From Alphaproteobacteria bacterium (GTDB lineage Bacteria > Pseudomonadota > Gammaproteobacteria > JAGOUN01), in assembly GCA_021151585.1 (NCBI GenBank), contig JAGKWX010000008.1, forward strand, positions 1 to 55,980: 55,980 bases of DNA. Reading direction: 5' to 3'. Below, piece by piece: positions 7,697-16,654 of this stretch. Below the pieces are notes generated by a model. It was not told the DNA's origin. It did no database searches and saw nothing but the letters and a program-made list of their open reading frames with translations. A program made the position numbers and the translations under genes. Position 1 is the stretch's first letter; every line of letters begins with the position of its first letter.

Positions 7697-10600
7697 ATGT
7701 TTCATTTCGTTTCACAACAACAAAAAATTTTTACTTGTATAGATTCTGACATTCTGTCGAGTCATCAAGCCAGAGTGCAAAAAGTTATTCGACAGTTACT
7801 TGAGGGTCAGACAAAATCTGCAAGTTTGGATCAGCTAAAGCCGGGTTTATATAAAGTGCGTTTGAATAATAAGTTGCGTTTATTTATCGCGCTGAGGCCT
7901 AATAGTTCGGGGCTCTGTCATCTTTATTTGCTCCATATTATGGAGAATCATAAGTATAAGTTGCCTTTAGAGGTTGTGAGAAAACTAAAACAACAACTTG
8001 ACACGGGCGATATGGCAGGCTTTCATCCTTACGAATTCGGTGTTGACATGAGCTCAACAACTGCAGATATCGATGACGCTGATCTTGATTTGCTGCCCTG
8101 TCAAATCGAAGGTGTTCGTTTGCTTGGTCGAACCTTGTTTCAATTAACAGGGGAGCAACAGGCGCCTTTACAAGATGCAGGATCATTTATTTTATATGGA
8201 CAACCTGGCGCTGGAAAATCATCTGTTTCAGCTTTTTTAATCGAACAATTAATCCGTATTTTACAACCAACAGAAGACGGCGAAAAGCGCACTATTGTTT
8301 ACGCCGCACAAACTCCACGTTTAGTCACACAAATGAGGCAGGATGTGAATAATATGCTGCGCGCATCTTTTACAAATGCGCAACGCGAAAAAGTGGAGGT
8401 GATATTTAACACCACCCAAGAGTTATATTCTCAAGCGGGCTTTGACTTTGATACGTTTGTAGGCGATGAATATTTCAAGGAATATATGATGTTCATCAGC
8501 AAGGATATTAACGAGTACAGTCAAGCTTGTAAAATACCCGAGGATATTCGACCTGGAAAAAAATCATTGTCAAACTATGTTTTAAATGCCTTGTACCAAG
8601 AATTGTGCTTATTAGCGCCGTGGAATGCTTACCCACCTAGTTCAGATGAAGAGCATGTATCGGAAAAAAATTCTTATTTTAAATTAAAGGATTTCCCTGG
8701 CGCTACTAAAAAAATAGAAGCATTGTTAAAAAATTATCGTCAATATTTGATTGATAATAAGCGATATGATCCAGGTATATCGCTAAGCGAAAACGGAGAA
8801 AAACGCTATTTTTATCTGATTTTAGACGAAGCACAAAATATCACCTTAAATGCTGTGGCATACTTTGCCAAACAAGCTGATAATATTTGTTTGTTGACGG
8901 ATGATAATCAAAACACAACTGCGCCGAAATCTAGTTTGTTGTTGAAAAAGAATTTATTGCAAATTATCTGTAATAGCAATATTCCAGCATATCATCGCAA
9001 AGCAATACCATTGTATCGTTTATCTCGCTCATTTCGTTGCTTGCCTGCAATCAGGCGCGTTGCTCACTCTATTTTAGAAATGCGTGATCGTTTGGCGGGC
9101 ATCAGTCCAGAACAAACCGATATTTCTGCCGATGGTTTACAAGGCAAAGCAGAGATTTTCTTGGTAAAAAATGATGAAGAAAATCGTGAGGCAATTGAGA
9201 AAGTGCTTAGCAAAGTATCAAGTTACAAAAAAACTGAGATTGCCATTTTATGCCTTGAATCCAAAGAATTAGTCAGCGAACTCTTTCCAGGCTATCTTGT
9301 TTTTTATCCTCATGAGATTCCAGGGAATGAATTTTCGGCGGGTGTGTTATATCATCCCTTGAAACAAAAGCGCGAGAACAACCCTTATGTGGATATTAAT
9401 ACTCAGCTACCGAATAAACATAAACATGACTCAGTTCCTCACAGCGTCAAGCATGCTACACAAATAATTGACACTCGTTTTAGTCGTTCTTTGCAAGAGC
9501 TGTACATGATGCTCACGCGTTTTATAGATGATGTTACGGTAATTCAATATAAAAAAGACTGGAATACTCATATTCTTGACGAATGGAAGCCATATTTCAC
9601 TGCTCATGCTGCACTGCCTGTTGAACAAGAGAATCTATCCGTTACTGATGATCAGGCAACTGAATCAGATTGGTTGGAGCGTCTTTTGGACTTGCGTTCT
9701 GCGGATGCGCCGGATATTGAACAAATTCGCCGGTATGTTATTCAACATTTATATCAGAATCTTACAGAAGATCAGCGTTATCAAGCCTTTGAACAAGCTT
9801 GGCGCATCCATACTTCGCTTGATGTGGCTCATCATGGTGAAGCGGTGTCAACTTTATCGACAAGTAGTGCTAACGCGGTAGAACAAGAGTTAGTCGAGAC
9901 TAATAGTAAGATTTCTTCGCCAGAAAAGATAGTTAATAATCCAAACAGCAGCGCATCGGATATTACAAAAGAAATCGCCTATATTTTAAATAATTTTAAA
10001 AAAAATAGAGCATCAGGTAAATCTCGTTTGCTAAAACTGCTCGAAGATGAGCGACATTACTCCGTTTTGGTTCAACAAGGTGCGACTGAGCAGTTGGTAA
10101 ATTTTCTACAAGATGAGGATAACAGTATCGATGTTAAAGACAAAGAGCTTGTCGCGCGAGCGCTAGCCACTATTTCAGCTAGTAAAGATAACCATCAAGC
10201 GTTAGTTAGCGCTAAGGCAATAGGAGTTTTGCATAAATCGCTGCGTCTGTCGGAATCGGTTGGGGCAAGCGCAATGATTGCGTTAAATAACATGGCGAAG
10301 AATAGTCGCTGCCATGAATTATTTTTTAAGTATAAAGTGGTTACGCCAATCTTGGTATTAATAGTTGACTCACGTGATTATCTGTCAGCATATGCAGAAA
10401 GTATTACCTGGGAATTGTTAAAAAATAGCAACAATTTTTTTCTAAGCAACTTTCAAGACGACGTTACTGCTTGGTTATTATCTTTTTTTATAAAAGATCA
10501 GTACAAAACGAAAAAAAGCATTTTTCTTGCTATGATTATGTATCTTGTAAAATATCCGAAAAACGAGCGATGCATAAATGACAGTTTGTTTTTTGTGAAA

Positions 10601-12706
10601 CTCATGCATACCCTAAATAACTATAATACAACTTTTTCACAGGATGATACTGATTTTTCATTGTTGAAAGGCATGATCTATGCTTTAGGTGTAATGTTGA
10701 TGTTTGAGCCAGCAAGAAAGCTAATAAATCGATCCAAAAATTTGATTCCATTAGTGTTAGATTTGTGTAAAAACAAAAAGCTTGAACGATCTACCGTTTT
10801 GCAGTTGTTTTCAGCATTTTCACTTCCTTCCAAACCCCCTTATCTTGGTTGTTTATTAAACCAAAAGGATGCTCTGAGTTTTATATTAAGCTCGTATAAT
10901 CGAGGACCAGCATCAAAACTAATACTGGAGAATATTATTACTCATGCGCGTATGCCTGATACTGTGAGTATTGTGATTCAAGAGCTAATCCAAAATTATA
11001 AATGCTACAATATTAATGCAGCAGGCGCTTTTAAGGTCTTGGACTTTTTGGCAGGCTATGATATTCCCTTATCTTGTAAAACTAATATTTTTAAATTTGT
11101 TTACTATTTTATACTGAACTCTAATTTAAGAGTCAAATTATCAGCGATTAAAATACTTCATCGTGCCGCACTTACTCGCGAGCTTCATGTTGTTATGCGC
11201 GATGCAGGCGCCCTCTGTTTTTATCGTGCTCTATTGGCTGATGAAGATAAAAATGTGCAAAACGCGAGCATGCAGGCTGCGTTGTCTATATCCTATAATC
11301 CTGAAAACCATCCTGCTTTATGCGAAGCTAATGCAATTTCATTTTTAATCAAAATCTGGTCATTGAAGCATCAATTTATGCAAGATCAAATCCGGGTATT
11401 CTTTGCTTCTTTAGTTAACGTGGAGCGTTTAGAAAACCTAAGCAACGAACAACTGTGCTTAAAACAAGACGAAATAATACTCCAGTTGTTGCTAGCTCAG
11501 CAGGGCGATGTGTTTACAAATTCAAAATCCATACTGGTTGATACTACTGATAAAGCTAGATGGCCAACTATGGACAGCCATGAACTTATGCAAGTGCTGG
11601 GTCCTTATTGTTTTATGGCTATACAACAAGGTGCGTTAACACTCACTGAAATCATGGAAGCAAATTTCGAAAGGTTGATGATATTAACGAGCCCCGTTAT
11701 TAACGCTCTTGTTGTAGAAAATGTCTTTACTTTTAATGATCTGCATTTATTGGAAGGCTATCAGCTACAGCTATTATTCAGTAATGTTCGATGTATTAAC
11801 GTAATTCGAAATCGTGTGTTGACACTCGAAGATGTAGCTCATATGGATCCGCATCAATTTCGAGAATTTATATGCGGTTGTCGTCTTGATCGTGAAGAGT
11901 CCGATACTTACTCAGAGAGAGTGTCTGTTGATGTAACATCAGCTGATGTTAAGGCTGCAGAGAAGCGGCTAGAAAAATATTTTTCGGCCCTAGATTATCG
12001 ATTGCCAGCGCAGACAGATAAAGATAAACCACTCGCTCAAGTTGAGAATGCGCCGCGGTTTGGTAATATTTCTTATTCTCAAATTGCTCAAGATACAAAC
12101 TCTTGTTTACAAGTGCTAGGTATTGCTAACTGTGAAAGTTTTGTTAATACATTATTAGAAAATTCAGACAAGGATTTTTTTCTGGAAGCCCTGTCTCATG
12201 AGATTTTAGAAGCGATTCTTGAAGATGGTTTTCTTGTGAATATGATCGAGGCGAAAGGTGAATTGCATGGTTTGTGTGCTGATTATATCTACGCCCGTAC
12301 TTCAGGCGCAGCTGAGCAAGCCGAAGCTTTACGCTCGGAACTGATCAAGAAATGTCAAAATAAGGATATCTGTTATCACTACATCAAGGGTATACTTTAT
12401 TATAATGTTTTTATCGGCCTTCAGAGTGTATTATGTTACGCTCAGGCAAAGGATATTCGGCTACATATTTACTCCACGGATACTCAAGATGGAAACACAT
12501 TGATACGCACTCATTTTTATCCAGGCACAGAAAAGAGCACCAAAGAAGTGTCGCTCTTATTTAATTCAAATAATGCTGGACATTCTAGTCGTTTTCAAGA
12601 ATATCATGGCATGGAAAAGCAGTTTTCTGCAGCTAATCAGCGCTTTTTCCAGGGCGAGGTTGATGTGAGTAAATCAAGCGCAAGCAGTGTCCTTGGTTTG
12701 GGTTAA
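7697..12706 (+). CDS. Giant multidomain protein: RelE-like, SF1 helicase-like, ARM-like repeats, weak OTU-like end
   Basis: A 1669-residue protein with no recognised full-length family. Residues 1-95 resemble a RelE/ParE toxin fold (PGLYKVRLNNKLRLFIAL, then LLHIMENHKYKL). Residues about 150-620 look like a superfamily 1 helicase or related P-loop ATPase: Walker A GQPGAGKSS (168-176), DEAQN (377-381), LLTDDNQ, SRSFRCLP (443-450) and a motif VI-like LYMMLTRF. Residues about 770-1300 contain leucine-rich ARM/HEAT-like helical repeats (for example QQGATEQLVNFLQDED, VSAKAIGVLHKSL, CEANAISFLIKIW). Residues about 1455-1640 have OTU-like spacing (QDTNSCLQVLG, then GHSSRFQ). No signal peptide is seen. 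It has its own PmrA-like promoter and terminator. A Dot/Icm effector is my favoured inference; a defence-type helicase is the alternative. Confidence 0.75.
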   Translation: MFHFVSQQQKIFTCIDSDILSSHQARVQKVIRQLLEGQTKSASLDQLKPGLYKVRLNNKLRLFIALRPNSSGLCHLYLLHIMENHKYKLPLEVVRKLKQQLDTGDMAGFHPYEFGVDMSSTTADIDDADLDLLPCQIEGVRLLGRTLFQLTGEQQAPLQDAGSFILYGQPGAGKSSVSAFLIEQLIRILQPTEDGEKRTIVYAAQTPRLVTQMRQDVNNMLRASFTNAQREKVEVIFNTTQELYSQAGFDFDTFVGDEYFKEYMMFISKDINEYSQACKIPEDIRPGKKSLSNYVLNALYQELCLLAPWNAYPPSSDEEHVSEKNSYFKLKDFPGATKKIEALLKNYRQYLIDNKRYDPGISLSENGEKRYFYLILDEAQNITLNAVAYFAKQADNICLLTDDNQNTTAPKSSLLLKKNLLQIICNSNIPAYHRKAIPLYRLSRSFRCLPAIRRVAHSILEMRDRLAGISPEQTDISADGLQGKAEIFLVKNDEENREAIEKVLSKVSSYKKTEIAILCLESKELVSELFPGYLVFYPHEIPGNEFSAGVLYHPLKQKRENNPYVDINTQLPNKHKHDSVPHSVKHATQIIDTRFSRSLQELYMMLTRFIDDVTVIQYKKDWNTHILDEWKPYFTAHAALPVEQENLSVTDDQATESDWLERLLDLRSADAPDIEQIRRYVIQHLYQNLTEDQRYQAFEQAWRIHTSLDVAHHGEAVSTLSTSSANAVEQELVETNSKISSPEKIVNNPNSSASDITKEIAYILNNFKKNRASGKSRLLKLLEDERHYSVLVQQGATEQLVNFLQDEDNSIDVKDKELVARALATISASKDNHQALVSAKAIGVLHKSLRLSESVGASAMIALNNMAKNSRCHELFFKYKVVTPILVLIVDSRDYLSAYAESITWELLKNSNNFFLSNFQDDVTAWLLSFFIKDQYKTKKSIFLAMIMYLVKYPKNERCINDSLFFVKLMHTLNNYNTTFSQDDTDFSLLKGMIYALGVMLMFEPARKLINRSKNLIPLVLDLCKNKKLERSTVLQLFSAFSLPSKPPYLGCLLNQKDALSFILSSYNRGPASKLILENIITHARMPDTVSIVIQELIQNYKCYNINAAGAFKVLDFLAGYDIPLSCKTNIFKFVYYFILNSNLRVKLSAIKILHRAALTRELHVVMRDAGALCFYRALLADEDKNVQNASMQAALSISYNPENHPALCEANAISFLIKIWSLKHQFMQDQIRVFFASLVNVERLENLSNEQLCLKQDEIILQLLLAQQGDVFTNSKSILVDTTDKARWPTMDSHELMQVLGPYCFMAIQQGALTLTEIMEANFERLMILTSPVINALVVENVFTFNDLHLLEGYQLQLLFSNVRCINVIRNRVLTLEDVAHMDPHQFREFICGCRLDREESDTYSERVSVDVTSADVKAAEKRLEKYFSALDYRLPAQTDKDKPLAQVENAPRFGNISYSQIAQDTNSCLQVLGIANCESFVNTLLENSDKDFFLEALSHEILEAILEDGFLVNMIEAKGELHGLCADYIYARTSGAAEQAEALRSELIKKCQNKDICYHYIKGILYYNVFIGLQSVLCYAQAKDIRLHIYSTDTQDGNTLIRTHFYPGTEKSTKEVSLLFNSNNAGHSSRFQEYHGMEKQFSAANQRFFQGEVDVSKSSASSVLGLG

Positions 12707-12727
12707 GTGGTTTAATTGAGATCTAGT

Positions 12728-12763
12728 GAGATTTTGTTTACTCTCTAATGGCAAAATCTCTTT
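12728..12763 (+). terminator. Terminator after the 1669-residue gene
   Basis: A perfect 9-bp stem (GAGATTTTG / CAAAATCTC, 15-nt loop) is followed by TTTAT, about 20 nt past the stop codon. The T tract is short. Confidence 0.5.
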
Positions 12764-12767
12764 ATAC

Positions 12768-12800
12768 CTTAAGATAATCTTAATAATAGTGCGATACATT
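12768..12800 (+). promoter_or_regulatory. PmrA-like box plus -10 element
   Basis: CTTAAG-N5-CTTAAT (12768-12784), a perfect match to YTTAAK-N5-YTTAAK, then 10 bp, then TACATT (12795-12800), 27 bp before the ATG at 12827. Confidence 0.65.
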
Positions 12801-12826
12801 TTCCAAGATTTTGGAGAATAATAATA

Positions 12827-14017
12827 ATGCAATCAACTTTACATAATTTTTTTGTTGTTTCTATTAGCGATGATATCGAAGAAAACCAGGCAAATCCCGA
12901 GACTAACTTTGATGCGATAACTCGCTATATCAATGAGCATCGTGCCTTACGATTGTGCGGAGAAAATATTATACAGCGTATACAAGAGATCGTAAGCATA
13001 ATAAAGAATTTGGATGAAGAAGAGATTGTGCTTGACGAGACTATACATCACATCAACAGTAAGCTCATTCAATTCCTAGAATATATCGCACCTAGGATTC
13101 ACCCATATACTGGCTTAGGTATTGCCGATCGTGATTATAGTGCAAAGGCGAATCAAATTTTAGACCTGCTTCCGCGTCGCATCGATGCTGACCAGAGTTT
13201 TTCTTATCCTAGATTGTTCACTCTATTGCTGGTAGGATTGCCGCTGAGCTTTTTTGTGTATTTTATATACTCAGCAGCCTACTATCTTCAGCCTGGGAAG
13301 GAGCAAGATATAAACAAAGGAGTTTATTGTGTTATCGGAGCAGCTGTGCTTGTGCTTGTGCCTGCGTTGTTTTTTTATAAATGGGATCATGGGGCAGGTA
13401 TAAATTCTCGCCAGAGCCGTTTGACTCGTGCGCGCAACACGCTTGCAGTGAAACTCAATCAGGTCTATGTAGAATATTGTCAGCCAAGACGTGGAGTGAT
13501 TGATTTTATAGGAGGAGAAGGGCGAAGTAAGCCGCCTCTATGTTTTTATGAACTTGCTGCAAAAATAGTGGCTACATCATTTATGTTTGATCATGATGAT
13601 ATGTATTTCAACAAAACGGTTGATGTATTAGAGCAATTTATTCGTCTTGATCATCGGGATGCGCAAGAATTTAATCGATTAGTGCAAGAACATGCTCCGG
13701 ATAATATGATTAGTTGTATCGAGCAGCTTGTCGCTATCCCGCTGCTTTTTCATAGTGCTAGCATGACAACAAATCAAGCTTTCATGGGTGAAGGTGGGTA
13801 TGGATTTTTGCTTAGAGCGGTTAATGAATTGCGGGGTCGATTAGGTCTTGTGCCATGGAGTGAGAGTTTGTCTGAGAACAATGGTATGCTTGTGGCGATG
13901 GCGCAAGGGGCAGAGGGTGTAAATTATCGTTTTGCAGCCGTGGGGTCAAGTGCACTGTATGCGCCAGTGTTACATCAAGTGACTCAATCTGTGGATTTAG
14001 TTGCTAAGTCTGTTTAA
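12827..14017 (+). CDS. Unrecognised protein with two membrane helices
   Basis: I do not recognise this 396-residue protein. A polar, helical N-terminal region (about 1-125) is followed by two hydrophobic segments in hairpin arrangement, FTLLLVGLPLSFFVYFIY (about 132-149) and VYCVIGAAVLVLVPALFFY (about 164-182), and then by a soluble C-terminal region of about 210 residues with no motif I know. This layout, two closely spaced helices between soluble parts, is common among Legionella proteins that enter host membranes, but that comparison is loose. The start is supported by GGAG upstream of ATG and by a promoter 27 bp away. The PmrA-like box is the strongest reason to treat it as a secretion substrate candidate. 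Confidence 0.75.
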   Translation: MQSTLHNFFVVSISDDIEENQANPETNFDAITRYINEHRALRLCGENIIQRIQEIVSIIKNLDEEEIVLDETIHHINSKLIQFLEYIAPRIHPYTGLGIADRDYSAKANQILDLLPRRIDADQSFSYPRLFTLLLVGLPLSFFVYFIYSAAYYLQPGKEQDINKGVYCVIGAAVLVLVPALFFYKWDHGAGINSRQSRLTRARNTLAVKLNQVYVEYCQPRRGVIDFIGGEGRSKPPLCFYELAAKIVATSFMFDHDDMYFNKTVDVLEQFIRLDHRDAQEFNRLVQEHAPDNMISCIEQLVAIPLLFHSASMTTNQAFMGEGGYGFLLRAVNELRGRLGLVPWSESLSENNGMLVAMAQGAEGVNYRFAAVGSSALYAPVLHQVTQSVDLVAKSV

Positions 14018-14064
14018 CGCCGATTAATATATGTTTTGCGGTTTCACTATGAAATCTCGAATTA

Positions 14065-14093
14065 GCCACCTCTCCACTAAGTGGAGGGGTGGC
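14065..14093. repeat. Palindromic hairpin between convergent genes
   Basis: A 13-bp imperfect stem (GCCACCTCTCCAC / GTGGAGGGGTGGC, one G-T pair) lies between a plus-strand unknown gene and marC on the minus strand. No T-run follows on either side. The outer GCCACC/GGTGGC arms recall the terminator hairpin at 26115-26148. Confidence 0.5.
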
Positions 14094-14104
14094 ACCGCAG
14101 CTGC

Positions 14105-14689
14105 TTATTTTCCAATATATTGCGAGATGCCATTCAGCAACATTTGTACTGCCAATGTTGTTAACAACATCCCCATCAGCCGTTCAATTGCTGTTATGCC
14201 GCGGTCGCCTAAAAATTTAGTTAGAAACGTACCAGTATACAAGCATAATGCGGTGAAAAACCATGCAACAAAAATAGTGATACAGCTTTCTAGCAGGTGG
14301 TCAGGATATTTTGAGCGTAATAACATCACCATAGCGATGCACGCCGGCCCAACAGTTAGCGGCATGGCAAGTGGAACAATAAACGGCTCTTGGATAAAGC
14401 GTTGATCATTTTGTTTTTCGCTAGGAAAAATCATTTTGATCGCGATCAAAAATAGAATAATCGCGCCGGAGATAGTCAGGGCTGCTCGGGAAAGTTGCAT
14501 GCCATCTAAAATATAGCTGCCACAAAAAAAGAAGATGAATAAAATCAACAGAGCAAAAAAAGATTCGCGTAGAATAATTTTTTTTCGTCTTTCATGTGGG
14601 ATATGACTTAAAATGGCGGCGAAAACAGGTATGTTCCCTACGGAATCCATGACCAACCATAACATCAGTGCTTCTGCATAAATATTCAT
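14105..14689 (-). CDS. MarC-family integral membrane protein
   Basis: UPF0056/MarC family inner-membrane protein; the function of the family is not settled. The 194 residues contain about six hydrophobic helices. Family features seen are LWLVMDSVGNIPVFAAIL near the N-terminus, LSRAALTISGAIILFLIAIKMIFP, and PLAMPLTVGPACIAMVMLL. Start 14689 (MNIYAEAL) is preferred over 14779 because GAGAGA precedes it and the family N-terminus begins there. It is convergent with the gene at 12827. Confidence 0.85.
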   Translation of the reverse strand: MNIYAEALMLWLVMDSVGNIPVFAAILSHIPHERRKKIILRESFFALLILFIFFFCGSYILDGMQLSRAALTISGAIILFLIAIKMIFPSEKQNDQRFIQEPFIVPLAMPLTVGPACIAMVMLLRSKYPDHLLESCITIFVAWFFTALCLYTGTFLTKFLGDRGITAIERLMGMLLTTLAVQMLLNGISQYIGK

Positions 14690-14795
14690 GTACATTCTCT
14701 CTGAAAAAAATAAGATCATTCTAGATTTTACAATTACAATTCGCTGTACAAGTTTATTGACGACGATGTTAATTGCCAAACCTAGATTATGCCTA

Positions 14796-15992
14796 CTATA
14801 ACCAATGCTTTAACGATTGCGCTAGTGTCATTCGCTCTTTTATTGCGTCTTTCGTTAAAATAAATCCAAGCAAGCCATGTTCCTGATCTTTAAGATAGGC
14901 GCGCGTTATACCATCCACTTCCTCGAATTGCCATTCTGGTTTTGTGACAAAAGGAGGTCGACAGACAGAGATTGGATAACAGCTCGTTTTGATAATGACG
15001 GGCATCGCGGGCAAGGAAAGTGGATTAGGATTGTTGGTTAATATTGACGCAAGTGTTTTCGCGCATTGCATAATCGGTGCGATATAAGGGAGTGACCATC
15101 CATTGATTTCCGAGCAATCGCCGATAGCATAAATATTCGACATATTTGTGCGTAAGTATGTATCGACAACAACCCCGTGTCGCGTATGAATTCCTGCTTG
15201 TTTAGCTAGATCAATCCGAGGTTTTAAGCCAATCGCGGAAAAAACCACATCACTGATAATTTGTTCATTGTTATCTAAGGTGATGACATATTGATGATTG
15301 TGGTGGTTAATAGATTTGGCTCGGCGGCCAAGATGCCAGCGCGCGCCTTGCTTTTCTAAGGCTAGTGTTAATTCACATCCAATTTTTTCTGGCAATAATG
15401 AGGCTATAGGGAAATGGGCTGATTCAACAATATGGACTTTATAGCCAGCTTGAGTTAAATCATTGGCGAATTCGCACCCAACTAATCCGGCGCCTAACAG
15501 GGTGATCGATTGTTTGTTGGTGATTTTTTCGTGAAAGCTTTTATATTGGTAAGCGTCATTGACTTGTAAAACATCGTTGAGAGCATCGCCTTCCAGTAGT
15601 GGTACCTGTGTGTCAGCGCCCAGGCAAAGAATGAGGCTATGATATTCTAGGCTTGAATCTTGAGATTGCTCTGGTTCGTGCTCTATCAGGTCTGTTGTTT
15701 TGGCAAGTGGTCGAATGATTAAGGTATTTTCCTTAGGAATAATTTTATCAACAGCTGTGTGGGTCAAGATGTCCATGTTGTATTGTGCTGACATTTTTTC
15801 AGCACTCATGCTTAATAAAGCATCTGGCGTTTTGCCCATAGAGAGCGCGGTAGATAGCATGGGTTTGGAATAAAAGTCGCCAGCATCGCGTGTAATCATG
15901 AGCATAGGCGTTTGTTTGTCACGCTGTCGAATTTCACGCGCTAAATTGTATCCGGCAAGGCCGCTACCAATAATAATAATTGGTTTAGTCAT
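14796..15992 (-). CDS. FAD-dependent NAD(P)H oxidoreductase, rubredoxin reductase-like
   Basis: Two-dinucleotide-fold flavoprotein of 398 residues. The FAD-binding Rossmann motif is IIIIGSGLAGYNLARE at the N-terminus, the NAD(P) motif is LLGAGLVGCEFANDL (near residue 155), and YAIGDCSEING (near 285) is the flavin-binding GD motif. The order and size match rubredoxin-NAD+ reductases and NorW-type enzymes that pass electrons to a small redox protein. No rubredoxin gene is nearby, so the partner is unknown. Start 15992 is chosen because the Rossmann motif begins at residue 4; the upstream extension to 16355 overlaps ubiC on the other strand and looks non-coding. Confidence 0.85.
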   Translation of the reverse strand: MTKPIIIIGSGLAGYNLAREIRQRDKQTPMLMITRDAGDFYSKPMLSTALSMGKTPDALLSMSAEKMSAQYNMDILTHTAVDKIIPKENTLIIRPLAKTTDLIEHEPEQSQDSSLEYHSLILCLGADTQVPLLEGDALNDVLQVNDAYQYKSFHEKITNKQSITLLGAGLVGCEFANDLTQAGYKVHIVESAHFPIASLLPEKIGCELTLALEKQGARWHLGRRAKSINHHNHQYVITLDNNEQIISDVVFSAIGLKPRIDLAKQAGIHTRHGVVVDTYLRTNMSNIYAIGDCSEINGWSLPYIAPIMQCAKTLASILTNNPNPLSLPAMPVIIKTSCYPISVCRPPFVTKPEWQFEEVDGITRAYLKDQEHGLLGFILTKDAIKERMTLAQSLKHWL

Positions 15993-16060
15993 AAAATAAT
16001 CTTTTAAAAAAACAGTGAAGCCAGTATATTGCAATTTATCAATTAATAGTACTTTTGACG

Positions 16061-16654
16061 ATGATAGATTGGAAAAAAAACCCTGAAATACTTGTGCCTC
16101 GCATGTGGTTGCCTTGGGTGAGTCATGCTGGCTCGATGACGCAGGCATTGGAGCAAGCTTCAGGAGTAGCATGCCGTGTTGCGGTGCAGCAAGAAGGATG
16201 GGCTCAGCCGTGGAGTGATGAATTAGAAATATTGATGATGTCTGCGAACAAGGATCGTGATTTTGTCGCGGGCGCTCCTGCTCTGGACAAAATGACCGAG
16301 CTCTCTCCGCAAATACATGCATATGATAGTTGGGTCCGTGAAGTCGTTTTGACAACGCATCGCCCTGTTATGTTCGCTCGTACTATATTCCCTAAAAACC
16401 TTATTGATAAATTTCCAGAGCTTGCAAGCTTGGGTAAGCAACCGCTGGGTAAAACTATTTTTTCTGATGGCAGCCATATATTTCAGCGCGGTAATATCGA
16501 ATTTGCTCAAATTAACCATGAGCATTTATTGTGGCAACAGGTACCTGAGGCAGTGCGGGAGCAAATGTTTTGGGCGCGGCGTTCACTATTTCATTCGGAG
16601 TGGGGTTCATTTCTTTTAAGTGAGGTTTTTTTTTCTTATGTGGCAACGTTATAA
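16061..16654 (+). CDS. ubiC: Chorismate pyruvate-lyase
   Basis: It releases pyruvate from chorismate to give 4-hydroxybenzoate, the first committed step of ubiquinone synthesis. The 197 residues show the UbiC pattern: LVPRMWLPWVSHAGSMTQAL near the N-terminus, SWVREVVLTTHRPVMFARTIFP in the middle with the substrate-binding Arg, LGKTIFSDGSHIFQRGNIEF, and FWARRSLFHSEWGSFLLSEVFF at the end. The ATG at 16061 is preferred to a TTG at 16055. It overlaps ubiA by 17 nt, so the two are cotranscribed; chorismate comes from the aroK/aroB pathway encoded about 6 kb away. Confidence 0.9.
   Translation: MIDWKKNPEILVPRMWLPWVSHAGSMTQALEQASGVACRVAVQQEGWAQPWSDELEILMMSANKDRDFVAGAPALDKMTELSPQIHAYDSWVREVVLTTHRPVMFARTIFPKNLIDKFPELASLGKQPLGKTIFSDGSHIFQRGNIEFAQINHEHLLWQQVPEAVREQMFWARRSLFHSEWGSFLLSEVFFSYVATL

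Noticed and set aside
14031..14405. Plus-strand open frame of 124 codons after the membrane protein gene
   Set aside because: It is antisense to marC, whose family features and helices are clear.
15993..16355. N-terminal extension of the FAD oxidoreductase
   Set aside because: It runs antisense through ubiC and lies before the Rossmann motif that starts the family; the ATG at 15992 is the better start.
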